Positions 1-7,956 of a stretch of 64,000 nucleotides of DNA are shown here, in pieces. A program made the position numbers and the translations under genes. Below the pieces are notes generated by a model. It saw nothing but the letters and a program-made list of their open reading frames with translations. It did not search any database and was not told the DNA's origin. Source of the stretch: Enterocloster clostridioformis (GTDB taxonomy: Bacteria; Bacillota; Clostridia; Lachnospirales; Lachnospiraceae). Each line of letters opens with the position of its first letter. Position 1 is the first letter of the stretch. The stretch covers positions 5,327,634 to 5,391,633 of the forward strand of contig NZ_JAIWZC010000001.1 in NCBI RefSeq assembly GCF_020297485.1. The letters are read 5' to 3'.

Positions 1-139
1 GAATCATAGTGGACAGACTTGGTTATCCCGATATGACTGCCCACTATCTGAAAGTCCGAGTAAACTATTGAACCGCGTAGTACCGAACGGTACGCTACGT
101 GGTGTGGAAGGGGAGGTTAAAATCTCCCCTATCCGATTT
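1..139 (+). mobile_element. 3' end of an upstream group II intron (domains V and VI)
   Basis: Bases 72-105 fold as a domain V-like hairpin: a long stem closed by a GAAC loop (arms near 73-84 and 89-102). It is followed by a domain VI-like stem at about 107-128 with an unpaired A-rich loop, then a CCGAT end. The same order of elements closes the second intron at 1680-1775. The rest of this intron lies left of the window. Domain assignment is by eye from the characteristic hairpins and has not been folded computationally. Confidence 0.6.
3..71 (+). CDS. C-terminal tail of a group II intron reverse transcriptase/maturase (partial)
   Basis: An open frame enters from the left edge and stops with TGA at 69-71, immediately before the domain V hairpin. 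Its last residues, YLKVRVNY, resemble the tail of the second intron's protein (YQSLHTNY), which also stops a few bases before domain V. It is therefore read as the end of the maturase encoded by the upstream intron. Only about 22 residues are visible, so the identity rests mainly on position. Confidence 0.4.
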   Translation: MIVDRLGYPDMTAHYLKVRVNY

Positions 140-1775
140 GTGCGCCTGGCGGCGCACGTTTCTAACGGGTGAAAGTCCTGAATCCACCTGGTAGCGGGAA
201 GGATATAGCCGAAGGCAAGGGTGTTGCAGGTGACTGCAAATCTGAAGGAAGCCGGATGTGGGGAACGAACCCATGGGCAAACCTCTGGTCTGACGGACAG
301 AAACCGTATAGAAGGCTGTACATGAGGGTAAGTCTGCAACACAAGATGAAGCCCGATAGCTACACGGAATCGTGTACAGTAAATGCGGCAGATAGATGGA
401 GGGAAAGAAACGTGTGGTACCCAGGGAGGTCTGTACGGAATGCTCTGAAAGGAGTAACCATTGCCGAGAGGTAATGCTGAGCGTACAGAAGTCAGCAGAG
501 GTCATAGTAGCTGTTTTCAGTGAAGGACCGAATCAATAGGAGTCTTTAGTACGACAGGGAAAGGAGGAATGGGCAGATGGGTACAGAAAACAGAGAAAGC
601 TGCTCGCAAAGAGATAGCGCGGAACGCAAAGGGTATGTGAGAGCGCACCGCTCATTCAACCGGATATGGAAGGAAAGAGACAGTGCAGAGCCAGACATCT
701 TAAGTAAGATACTGAACAAGGAAAATCTGAACAGGGCTTACAAAAGAGTGAAGGCAAACAAGGGAGCGCCGGGAGTGGATGGAATGACCATTGAAGCGGC
801 GTTACCATGGCTGAGGGAGAATAACTATGAACTGGTAGAGAGAATCAGGAAGGGGAAGTATACCCCATCTCCAGTCAGGCGTGTGGAGATTCCGAAGCCG
901 GAGGGAGGGATACGAAAGCTTGGTATCCCCACCGTAATAGACCGTATCATCCAGCAGGCAATGCTTCAACAGCTCATGCCAATCTACGAACCATTGTTCT
1001 CGAAAGACAGCTTCGGCTATCGTCCGGGACGAGGAGCAAAAGACGCCATTCTCAGGATAAAGGAGTATATCGAACAGGGATACACGAGGGCAGTTGTTCT
1101 CGTACTGCTGGCAAAGAGCGAACGGGCGGCAGAACGACTGCTGGAATCCAGCACGAAATATCTGGAGGCAAGGCTGAAACTGAGAGTGAATCGGGAAAAG
1201 AGCCGAACGGTCAGTGTGTTCGCAATCCAAAATTTTAAGTTCCTTGGTTTTTGTTTTGGGAAGAACGGAACAGGGACCTATATCCGTGTCCATGGAACGT
1301 CATGGAAGAAAGCCAAGGAGAAACTGCGCAGGCTTACTTCCCGGAGCAGGTGCGGGAGTATCATCCGAACCATGGAAAAGATAAAAGTCTACATGAGAGG
1401 ATGGCTGAACTACTATGGGATAGCGGACATGAAGAAAAACATCGAAAGCCTGAATGGATGGTTGTACCGCCGGATACGGATGTGTATCTGGAAACAGTGG
1501 AAACTGCCCAAAACCAGAATGAGGAAACTCATAGGACTGGGAGTAGACAGCCATTATGCGGCAACAATAGCCTACGACCGCAAGGGATACTGGTTCAATG
1601 CCGGAAACAAGGCGGTCAACTGGGCATTAAGTAAAGAAAGACTGATAAACTGGGGCTTTTATGACTTAGCCGCAGCCTATCAGTCTCTGCACACCAACTA
1701 TTGAAAGCGCCGTATACGAGAACCGTACGTACGGTGCTGTGAGAGGACGGCGGTTAATCACCGCCTCCTACTCGA
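140..1775 (+). mobile_element. Group II intron carrying a deleted RT gene
   Basis: The 5' end has the GTGCG-type start (GTGCGCC at 140) followed by a hairpin and the long structured leader typical of group II ribozymes. The ORF lies in the domain IV position (577-1704). A domain V hairpin follows at about 1705-1738 (GCCGTA... with loop GAGAACC and matching TACGGTGC), then a domain VI stem at 1744-1766 and an end near CTCGAT at about 1775. The exact 3' splice base is uncertain by a few bases. It begins within a few bases of the end of the preceding intron, so the two are in tandem. The RNA may still be a ribozyme but would need a maturase supplied in trans. Confidence 0.75.
577..1704 (+). CDS. 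ltrA: Group II intron reverse transcriptase/maturase, catalytic palm deleted
   Basis: LtrA-type protein of 375 aa, where relatives are usually well above 400. The N-terminal fingers region is present (GAPGVDGMT, IPKPEGGIRKLGIPT, FGYRPGR, residues 60-160). So are the thumb and the group II maturase domain (YMRGWLNYYG near 270, then the C-terminal GIIM-like region). Between AVVL (about residue 174) and VLLAKSERA the whole palm with the YADD metal-binding motif is missing, in frame. The start at 577 follows AAGGAGG. No HNH domain is seen. Polymerase activity should be lost (inference), although splicing help is conceivable. Confidence 0.85.
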   Translation: MGTENRESCSQRDSAERKGYVRAHRSFNRIWKERDSAEPDILSKILNKENLNRAYKRVKANKGAPGVDGMTIEAALPWLRENNYELVERIRKGKYTPSPVRRVEIPKPEGGIRKLGIPTVIDRIIQQAMLQQLMPIYEPLFSKDSFGYRPGRGAKDAILRIKEYIEQGYTRAVVLVLLAKSERAAERLLESSTKYLEARLKLRVNREKSRTVSVFAIQNFKFLGFCFGKNGTGTYIRVHGTSWKKAKEKLRRLTSRSRCGSIIRTMEKIKVYMRGWLNYYGIADMKKNIESLNGWLYRRIRMCIWKQWKLPKTRMRKLIGLGVDSHYAATIAYDRKGYWFNAGNKAVNWALSKERLINWGFYDLAAAYQSLHTNY

Positions 1776-1834
1776 TTGATGATTCGGTGATGGCTGCGGG
1801 AATGAGACGCAGCGCCATTGGGAAGGATGAGGAC

Positions 1835-2602
1835 ATGGAAGCATACAGCAGTTTTGCGGAGGTCTACGACATTTTTCAGGACAATGTGCCGTATGAGGAG
1901 TGGTGTTCCTATGTAATCGGACTGCTCCGGGAGCAGGGGGTGGAAAACGGCCTGGTGCTGGACCTGGGCTGCGGCACGGGAAGCCTTACCGGGCTCCTTG
2001 CAGAAGCCGGGTATGATATGATTGGAATTGATAATTCCGGGGAAATGCTTCAGATGGCAATGGATAAACGGGCGGTCTCGGGACAGGACATTCTTTATCT
2101 CCTTCAGGACATGCGGGAGTTTGAGCTTTACGGCACGGTGCGGGCGGTTGTCAGCATATGTGATTCCATGAACTATATTATGGAGTACCAGGATCTGGTG
2201 CAGGTGTTCCGGCTGGTCAATAATTATCTGGACCCCAGAGGGGTATTTATATTTGACCTGAACACGGAGTATAAATACCGGGAATTGCTGGCAGATAATA
2301 CCTTTGCGGAGGCCAGGGAGGAGAGCAGCTTTATCTGGGACAATTTTTACGATGAAGGTTCCGGAATCAATGAGTACGACCTTACCCTGTTTATCCGTGA
2401 GGGCGAGTTGTACCGCAAGTATGAAGAGACGCATTTCCAGAGGGCCTACAGCCTGGATGAGGTGAAGAGGGCAGCCAGGGAGGCCGGCATGGAGTTTGTT
2501 GCCGCTTTCGACGCATGCACCTCCAATCCTGTGCGGGAGGACAGCGAACGCATCTATATAATCATGAGGGAACATGGAAAGACAATGAGAGACGAGGAGT
2601 AA
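1835..2602 (+). CDS. Class I SAM-dependent methyltransferase
   Basis: A 255-aa soluble protein with the SAM-binding signature LDLGCGTGSLT near residue 45 and an acidic second strand (GIDNSGEML). This is the Methyltransf_25/11 type fold seen in many small-molecule methyltransferases. The substrate cannot be read from sequence. I start at the ATG at 1835, which is preceded by GGATGAGG, because the upstream part of the frame runs back into the group II intron end. It is followed after 5 bases by hslO, so the two are probably cotranscribed. The intron sits about 60 bases upstream and may have separated the gene from its original promoter. Confidence 0.85.
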   Translation: MEAYSSFAEVYDIFQDNVPYEEWCSYVIGLLREQGVENGLVLDLGCGTGSLTGLLAEAGYDMIGIDNSGEMLQMAMDKRAVSGQDILYLLQDMREFELYGTVRAVVSICDSMNYIMEYQDLVQVFRLVNNYLDPRGVFIFDLNTEYKYRELLADNTFAEAREESSFIWDNFYDEGSGINEYDLTLFIREGELYRKYEETHFQRAYSLDEVKRAAREAGMEFVAAFDACTSNPVREDSERIYIIMREHGKTMRDEE

Positions 2603-2607
2603 ATCGT

Positions 2608-3486
2608 ATGGCAGATTATGTAATCAGAGCAACTGCGGCAGAAGGACAGATCAGGGCCTTTGCCGCCACCACCAGGGACCTGGTGGAACAGGCCAGAATA
2701 TCCCATAACACCAGCCCGGTGGCAACGGCTGCCCTGGGCAGGCTGCTGACGGCCGGTGTGATGATGGGATGTGACATGAAGGGGGAAGATGACCTTCTCA
2801 CCCTTAAGATACAGGGGGACGGACCCATCGGCGGCCTGACCGTGACAGCGGATTCCAGGGGAAATGTGAAGGGATATGCAGTTAATCCCATGGTGATGCT
2901 TCCTCCCAATGAAAAGGGGAAACTGGACGTGGGCGGAGCGTTGGGCGTGGGCGTCTTAAGTGTTATCAAGGACATCGGACTAAAAGAGCCATATGTGGGA
3001 CAGACCATTCTGGTGACCGGAGAGATTGCGGAGGACCTGACGTATTATTACGCCACCTCTGAGCAGACGCCGTCCTCCGTGGCGCTGGGGGTTCTGATGA
3101 ATAAGGACAACACGGTGCGCCAGTCCGGCGGTTTCATCATCCAGCTGATGCCGGGAGCTTCCGAGGATATTATCGGCAGACTGGAAAACAAGCTGAAGGA
3201 GATTTCGTCCATCACAACCCTGCTGGACGCGGGCAACACGCCGGAGATGATACTGGAGTATGTGCTGGGCGAATTCGGCCTGGAAACCGGCGGAAGGCTT
3301 CCCGCTGTATTTTACTGCAACTGCACAAAGGACCGGGTGGAGAAGGCATTGATCAGTGTGGGCAGAAAGGATATCCAGGAAATGATAGAGGATGGCAAGC
3401 CCATTGAGGTGAACTGCCATTTCTGCAATAAGAATTACACATTTTCCGTGGATGAGCTGAAGGATATGCTGAAGAAAGCCAGATAG
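2608..3486 (+). CDS. hslO: Redox-regulated chaperone Hsp33
   Basis: A 292-aa homologue of Hsp33, a cytoplasmic holdase activated by oxidation. The C-terminal zinc switch is intact: CNC at about residues 236-238 and CHFC at about 269-272 give the CxC/CxxC arrangement. The N-terminal domain carries the family pattern ATAAEGQIRAFAA. The start at 2608 follows GACGAGGAG. A longer reading from 2515 would overlap the methyltransferase and is not supported by a ribosome site. It sits directly downstream of the methyltransferase, which suggests a two-gene unit. Confidence 0.95.
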   Translation: MADYVIRATAAEGQIRAFAATTRDLVEQARISHNTSPVATAALGRLLTAGVMMGCDMKGEDDLLTLKIQGDGPIGGLTVTADSRGNVKGYAVNPMVMLPPNEKGKLDVGGALGVGVLSVIKDIGLKEPYVGQTILVTGEIAEDLTYYYATSEQTPSSVALGVLMNKDNTVRQSGGFIIQLMPGASEDIIGRLENKLKEISSITTLLDAGNTPEMILEYVLGEFGLETGGRLPAVFYCNCTKDRVEKALISVGRKDIQEMIEDGKPIEVNCHFCNKNYTFSVDELKDMLKKAR

Positions 3487-3543
3487 GGCGCCAGGGCAGG
3501 AATATCGTGCGGATATAACCGGTTTTTTAAAGAGATAACAATA

Positions 3544-3567
3544 AGAGCCAGTCGCAGGACTGGCTCT
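3544..3567 (-). terminator. Hairpin between hslO and csp, probable csp terminator
   Basis: A perfect 10-bp stem (AGAGCCAGTC / GACTGGCTCT) with a GCAG loop. The T-rich flank lies on the minus side (TTATTGTTATCTC), so it most likely terminates the cold shock gene. The plus-side flank has no T run, so any role for hslO is weaker. Confidence 0.7.
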
Positions 3568-3657
3568 CACTTGTAATCATTTGAAATCAGATATAACTTA
3601 CTTCAACCTCTATCAGTGATGATATATGTTTGAAAAAGGTACACTGTTGTTCATTGA

Positions 3658-3855
3658 TTATAATTTGGTTACGTTTGTAGCCTGAGGACCCTTAGCTCCG
3701 TTTACTACATCGAACTCAACTTCTGCGCCCTCGTCTAAGGACTTGAAGCCATCCATGTTCAGACCTGAGTAGTGAACGAATACATCGTTTCCCTGCTCGT
3801 CGGAAATAAATCCGTAACCCTTCTGGTTGTTGAACCACTTAACTGTACCTTTCAT
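3658..3855 (-). CDS. csp: Cold shock protein, CspA family
   Basis: A 65-aa single-domain OB-fold protein that binds single-stranded nucleic acid and acts as an RNA chaperone. Both RNA-binding motifs are present: RNP1 as KGYGFI and RNP2 as VFVHY. Length is exactly that of the family. The gene is monocistronic with its own consensus promoter about 70 bases upstream, giving an A/T-rich leader and a GGAGG ribosome site. The hairpin at 3544-3567 closes the transcript. Confidence 0.95.
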   Translation of the reverse strand: MKGTVKWFNNQKGYGFISDEQGNDVFVHYSGLNMDGFKSLDEGAEVEFDVVNGAKGPQATNVTKL

Positions 3856-3925
3856 TACGATACCTCCAAAAAATATAAAAAATAAAAAAATGTGATATGT
3901 TGCAAGCTATTTCGCAACTGTCCTA

Positions 3926-3954
3926 AGGATATCATAAATGTTGAAAAGTGTCAA
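3926..3954 (-). promoter_or_regulatory. Sigma-A promoter of csp
   Basis: On the minus strand TTGACA (3954-3949) and TATCCT (3931-3926) are separated by 17 bp. The -35 box is a perfect consensus and the leader to the csp start is about 65 bases. Within the leader GTTGC/GCAAC can pair. Confidence 0.75.
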
Positions 3955-4118
3955 ACGTTTTTGGGCATTAAGTATAAACAATTTATATAAACCTCAGATT
4001 CTGTTGTTCAAAGGTTAAAATATGAAGAAATACAGGCAAAAAGGTGAGTTTTATGATATACTAAAGCATATTTCAATACAATGCGCTATGAGTATTAATG
4101 TGTAAAGAAGGGATTTGA

Positions 4119-4664
4119 ATGAAAATCTGTAATATATGGAACCATTTTTCTACCATTACAAGGCACAGAAACCTGGTCAGGAAGCATTGCTTCCAGATTG
4201 GCCTGTATTGGCAGGGGCTTACCCATGATCTTTCCAAGTACAGCCTGGAAGAGTTCTGGACCGGGGTCAGGTATTATCAGGGAAACCGCAGCCCCAATGC
4301 GGCTGAGCGTGAGACCGTGGGGTATTCCAGGGCCTGGCTCCACCATAAGGGCAGGAATAAGCATCATTATGAGTATTGGATTGATATTTCCAGCCATAAG
4401 GAGGAGGGCCTGGTGGGCAATAAGATGCCGCTGCGGTATGTGGCCGAGATGGTCTGCGACCGGATAGCTGCATGTGAGGTGTATAAGGGAAAAGCCTATA
4501 CCAGCGCGGCTCCGCTGGAATACTACGAGTATACAAAGAATTACATCACCATCCATCCCCAGACCAGAGCGCTTTTGGAAAAGCTTCTCCATATGCTGAA
4601 GGACCAGGGGGAGGAGACTGCCTTTGCCTATCTGCGCAAACTTTTGAAAAAGGGAACGTATTGA
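4119..4664 (+). CDS. DUF5662 family protein (possible metal-dependent HD-like fold)
   Basis: A 181-aa soluble protein of a conserved Firmicute family of unknown function. Histidine/aspartate-rich patterns stand out: HRNLVRKHC at the N-terminus, THDLSKYS near residue 36, and HHKGRNKHHYEYW near residue 75. The spacing of HD and paired His is reminiscent of HD-domain phosphohydrolases, but this is only a resemblance. It appears monocistronic, with a long A/T-rich region shared with the divergent csp. A TATACT at about 4055 could be a -10 box, but no convincing -35 is seen. Confidence 0.8.
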   Translation: MKICNIWNHFSTITRHRNLVRKHCFQIGLYWQGLTHDLSKYSLEEFWTGVRYYQGNRSPNAAERETVGYSRAWLHHKGRNKHHYEYWIDISSHKEEGLVGNKMPLRYVAEMVCDRIAACEVYKGKAYTSAAPLEYYEYTKNYITIHPQTRALLEKLLHMLKDQGEETAFAYLRKLLKKGTY

Positions 4665-4709
4665 GGAATGGTAAGAGGGCATGGCAGAAGCCGCCTTCCG
4701 TCTGGCTGG

Positions 4710-4920
4710 AACAGCCGGCCCGGTTGGGGGAACAGCCGGCCCGGTTACCGGGAACAGCCGGCCCGGTTGGGGAACAGCCGGCCCGGTTACCGGGAACAGC
4801 CGGCCCGGTTGGGGAACAGCCGGCCCGGTTGGGGAACAGCCGGCCCGGTTGGGGAAACAGCCGGCCCGGTTGGGGAAACAGCCGGCCCGGTTGGGGAAAC
4901 AGTCAGCCCGGTTACCGGGG
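4710..4920 (+). repeat. GC-rich tandem repeat, ten units of 20-22 bp
   Basis: Nine near-identical units carry the core ACAGCCGGCCCGGTT, starting at 4711, 4732, 4754, 4774, 4796, 4816, 4836, 4857 and 4878. A diverged tenth starts at 4899. The variable tail is either TGGGGA(A) or ACCGGGA. The tail with ACC forms a CCCGGT/ACCGGG hairpin. There are no spacers, so this is not CRISPR. The last unit supplies the final codons and stop of the minus-strand gene ending at 4912. All plus-strand frames stay open across it, producing spurious ORFs. Confidence 0.9.
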
Positions 4921-5685
4921 AAACAGCCGCCTCAGGGACAGGTGGCAGATAAAGCCTCCCAGAACCATGGCTGCCAGATACAGAAGGTTTCCGGCGGCAG
5001 TACCTATGGTGAGGGCAATCTGGTGGAAAACAATCTGTCCGTTTGGATAATAGGGGCTGATATAAAACATATCAGCGTTGCCGTAGGGGTGGGAAACCAC
5101 GTTTATGAACGTGGCTATACACACGCAGGCCAAAAACAGGGGCAGCATGGATACAAAGTCGCCTGGGGTCCTGCCTCCCAGGCCGGTCATGGCGCAGTAC
5201 AGGCCGATGAAGATGAGCATAAAATGCCACAGGAACCCGTGGAGCGTCAAAAGCAGATAGGGATGCATGAGGCCGCTGGGTTCCGCCAGTGCCATGACGC
5301 CTCCCAAAAGGGCAAAATCCTGCATGAAGGTGCATATGCGCTTTTCCGTGGAGCGATGGGACGGGTGCCTGAATAACGGAAGAATCAGGCACAGGTACAT
5401 GGGGACGCTGCACAGCTGGAAGGGAAAATACCACCAGTTGTACTGGCCCTGGCTGACGATAAAATATAGGAAGCTCTGCTTATACAGTTCGCTGACAGCT
5501 AAAATCAGGCCGCAGATAAACAGCACACCGCGGGGGTGCAGGCATATGCGTGCCAGGCGCCGGGCCAGAAAGACGGCAAGCGGTATGCCGGCAGCGCAGA
5601 GCAGGATGTGAAAGGCGGAGTATGGTTCAGGTGCCTGGATGGGCCATGCGGCAGCCTGTAGTAATGTTTTTATGAATGATAGCAT
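4912..5685 (-). CDS. YwaF/TMEM164 family integral membrane protein
   Basis: A 257-aa hydrophobic protein with about seven membrane segments, matching the TIGR02206/YwaF family. Visible family features are QYNWWYFPFQLCSVPMY near residue 85, HGFLWHFMLIFIGLY near 150 and NVVSHPYGNADMFYISPY near 200. The function of the family is not established. The gene converges on the DUF5662 gene. Its last codons (FPR-stop) lie in the final unit of the GC-rich repeat, so repeat expansion has abutted or remodelled its 3' end. Confidence 0.85.
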   Translation of the reverse strand: MLSFIKTLLQAAAWPIQAPEPYSAFHILLCAAGIPLAVFLARRLARICLHPRGVLFICGLILAVSELYKQSFLYFIVSQGQYNWWYFPFQLCSVPMYLCLILPLFRHPSHRSTEKRICTFMQDFALLGGVMALAEPSGLMHPYLLLTLHGFLWHFMLIFIGLYCAMTGLGGRTPGDFVSMLPLFLACVCIATFINVVSHPYGNADMFYISPYYPNGQIVFHQIALTIGTAAGNLLYLAAMVLGGFICHLSLRRLFPR

Positions 5686-5805
5686 AGCTGAGCCTCCTGA
5701 CGGAACGATTATACATCATATGCGGAAAGAATGCCAGAATAAAATAGAAACCTGTGGGAATGCTAAGATAACGGTAAAATAAGTGGAAGGGCAGGAAAAT
5801 AATAC

Positions 5806-6231
5806 ATGGGATTTATCATAGCATTGCTGTCAGGCGCCTTAATGAGCATACAGGGCGTATTTAACACGGAAGTGACAAAGCAGACCAGCGTCTGGGTGGC
5901 CGCGGGATGGGTACAGCTCACGGCCTTTATTACCTGCGTGGTCATATGGATGTTTACAGGAAGGGAGCCCGTGGCCGGCATTATGCAGGTTACGCCCAAA
6001 TATGTGCTTGTGGGCGGTATCATGGGAGCCCTCATCACCTATACGGTCATCCGAAGCATGGGAAGCCTGGGACCGGCCAAGGCGGCTCTTCTGATTGTGG
6101 TCTCGCAGATTATCATTGCGTATGCCATTGAGCTGTTCGGGCTGTTCGGCGTGGAGAAGGCTCCCTTTGCATGGAACAAGATAATCGGGGCAGTCATTGC
6201 CATAGGCGGAATTGTAATTTTTGAAAGATAA
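5806..6231 (+). CDS. Small DMT-superfamily membrane protein (YdcZ/DUF606-like)
   Basis: A 141-aa protein with about five predicted membrane helices. The opening IALLSGALMSIQGVFN and the pairing of GxxxGALIT and IGGIVIFE helices fit the short DMT/DUF606 transporters, half the length of ordinary EamA proteins. These often act as dimers. The substrate is not predictable. The start at 5806 is preceded by a GGAAGGGCAGG stretch. It appears to be a single gene between the divergent YwaF homologue and the ComEA-like gene. Confidence 0.85.
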   Translation: MGFIIALLSGALMSIQGVFNTEVTKQTSVWVAAGWVQLTAFITCVVIWMFTGREPVAGIMQVTPKYVLVGGIMGALITYTVIRSMGSLGPAKAALLIVVSQIIIAYAIELFGLFGVEKAPFAWNKIIGAVIAIGGIVIFER

Positions 6232-6327
6232 AATTTGGAAACTAACGCTTGTAATTGCAGGGGGTTTCCGATAGAATAGGAGTACAGGCTGGGACGGTGC
6301 TCTCTGGAAGGAGGGATACCGCCCAAG

Positions 6328-7155
6328 ATGAAACTTACATCTTTCAAAGCATTGAAACTGGCAGTGATTGTCATATGTATGTTGGCTGCAGGCATATGCT
6401 ATAGCTGCAGTGTGAAGAACCGGGATATTGGACTGGAAAATATGGTCATGGCATTGGAACCTGACGGTGGTACTGCTGCTGAGGAACGTACGGGGATGGA
6501 AAGCCCCCGGCAGCGGGATGAACCGGAGGGCGGGGCCGGGACCATGTCCGCGGGCGCAGATGGAGAGCATCTGCGGGGACAAGATTGTATGCCGGGACAG
6601 GAGGACGTGCCGTCCCAGGCAGGCAGGCTGTCCGAAGGCGATATGCCGCCCCGGGAAGATATGCCTCTGGTATATATCCATGTATGCGGTCTGGTGTGTA
6701 CGCCGGGCGTATATGGACTTCCCGCAGGCAGCAGGGTATATGAGGCCATTGAGGCAGCGGGAGGATTCTCGGAAGCAGCGGTGCCGGATTATCTGAATCT
6801 GGCCCAGGTGTTAGAGGACGGCATGAAGATACAGGTGCCGGACCGTGAGCAGGCAGAGGAATGGAAGGCCCGGGGGCTGACCCAATCAGGCATATCCGCG
6901 GGTGCTGTGTCAGCGGGCGTTCAGACGCCCGGCAGGACGGGGACCGGCGAAGGCGGCGCTAAGGCCATGGTGAACCTTAACACGGCTTCTAAGGAGGATC
7001 TGATGACCCTCAGGGGAATCGGAGAATCCAGGGCAGAGGACATCATCCATTACCGCGAAGCGTTTGGCGGGTTTAAGTCCATTGAGGATATCATGAATGT
7101 ATCCGGTATCAAGGACGCTGCATTTGAAAAGATTAAGGACAGTATTACAGTGTAA
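6328..7155 (+). CDS. comEA: ComEA-like protein: SLBB domain plus helix-hairpin-helix DNA-binding domain
   Basis: A 275-aa exported or membrane-anchored protein. Residues 10-27 form an N-terminal hydrophobic segment ending near cysteines. A low-complexity linker is followed by an SLBB-type domain (VYIHVCGLVCTPGVYGLPAGS, broken near residue 120). The C-terminus has tandem HhH motifs (VNLNTASKEDLMTLRGIG ... EDIMNVSGIK). This architecture is the ComEA DNA receptor of competence. No comEC or other competence gene is adjacent, so a role in DNA uptake is inferred only from the domains. Confidence 0.9.
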   Translation: MKLTSFKALKLAVIVICMLAAGICYSCSVKNRDIGLENMVMALEPDGGTAAEERTGMESPRQRDEPEGGAGTMSAGADGEHLRGQDCMPGQEDVPSQAGRLSEGDMPPREDMPLVYIHVCGLVCTPGVYGLPAGSRVYEAIEAAGGFSEAAVPDYLNLAQVLEDGMKIQVPDREQAEEWKARGLTQSGISAGAVSAGVQTPGRTGTGEGGAKAMVNLNTASKEDLMTLRGIGESRAEDIIHYREAFGGFKSIEDIMNVSGIKDAAFEKIKDSITV

Positions 7156-7164
7156 ATGATGGCA

Positions 7165-7188
7165 GGCGGCCTTGGTTATCAGGCCGCC
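7165..7188 (+). terminator. Terminator after the ComEA-like gene
   Basis: An 8-bp stem GGCGGCCT / AGGCCGCC with an 8-base loop is followed by GTTTAAT. The T run is short, so termination strength is uncertain. Confidence 0.6.
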
Positions 7189-7216
7189 GTTTAATGATAG
7201 ATAAGGGGAATGGAAC

Positions 7217-7924
7217 ATGGCAAGAGTATTAGTGGTTGACGATGAGAAATTGATTGTAAAAGGAATCCGCTTCAGTCTGGAACAGGACGGGATGGAAGTG
7301 GACTGTGCATATGACGGCGAGGAGGCCATTGAACTGGCAAAAAAGACAGAGTACGATATCGTGCTTCTGGACGTGATGCTGCCCAAGTATGACGGCTATG
7401 AGGTGTGTCAGGCCATACGTGAGTTTTCGGATATGCCCATAATTATGCTGACGGCCAAGGGCGGCGATATGGATAAGATTCTGGGACTGGAGTACGGCGC
7501 CGATGATTATATCAGCAAGCCCTTCAACATACTGGAGGTCAAGGCCAGAATCAAAGCCATCATACGAAGAAGCGGGAAGAGCAAACGTCAGAAGCGGGAA
7601 GAGCCGCAGTCCGGCGTCATTGGCGCAGGTGACCTTAAGATGGATACGGAGAGCCGCCGGGTGTTTATCGGTGAGCGGGAAATCAATCTCACGGCCAAGG
7701 AATTTGACTTGTTGGAGCTGCTGGTGCGCAATCCCAATAAGGTATACAGCAGGGAAGCGCTTCTGACCTATGTATGGGGAAATAAGGCCATGGACAGCGG
7801 GGATGTGCGTACCGTGGATGTCCATGTGAGAAGGCTCCGTGAGAAAATCGAACCCAGTCCCAGCGACCCAAGGTATGTACATACGAAGTGGGGCGTGGGA
7901 TACTATTTCAGGGTAAAGGCTTAA
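7217..7924 (+). CDS. OmpR/PhoB-family response regulator, orphan
   Basis: A 235-aa two-domain regulator. The receiver domain (1-120) has the acidic pair DDE at 9-11, the phospho-acceptor Asp in IVLLDVMLP near 53, and the Lys in ISKPF near 102. The C-terminal winged helix carries the family features NLTAKEFDLLELLVRNPNKVYSR (broken across residues 158-180) and GDVRTVDVHVRRLREKIE. No histidine kinase is adjacent, so its partner must be elsewhere. The next gene starts 32 bases downstream, so it may head an operon with the acetyltransferase and rlmH. Confidence 0.92.
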   Translation: MARVLVVDDEKLIVKGIRFSLEQDGMEVDCAYDGEEAIELAKKTEYDIVLLDVMLPKYDGYEVCQAIREFSDMPIIMLTAKGGDMDKILGLEYGADDYISKPFNILEVKARIKAIIRRSGKSKRQKREEPQSGVIGAGDLKMDTESRRVFIGEREINLTAKEFDLLELLVRNPNKVYSREALLTYVWGNKAMDSGDVRTVDVHVRRLREKIEPSPSDPRYVHTKWGVGYYFRVKA

Positions 7925-7956
7925 GAACAGCGAAGGATGCGAAAAGAGGACAGAAG

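Noticed and set aside
4710..4920. Possible CRISPR array
   Set aside because: Units are contiguous with no unique spacers and no cas genes are nearby.
4661..5376. Three overlapping plus-strand frames across the GC-rich repeat (proteins of 94-231 aa)
   Set aside because: The repeat has no stops in any frame, and the frames then run antisense through the YwaF-like gene. They have no ribosome site matched to a plausible protein.
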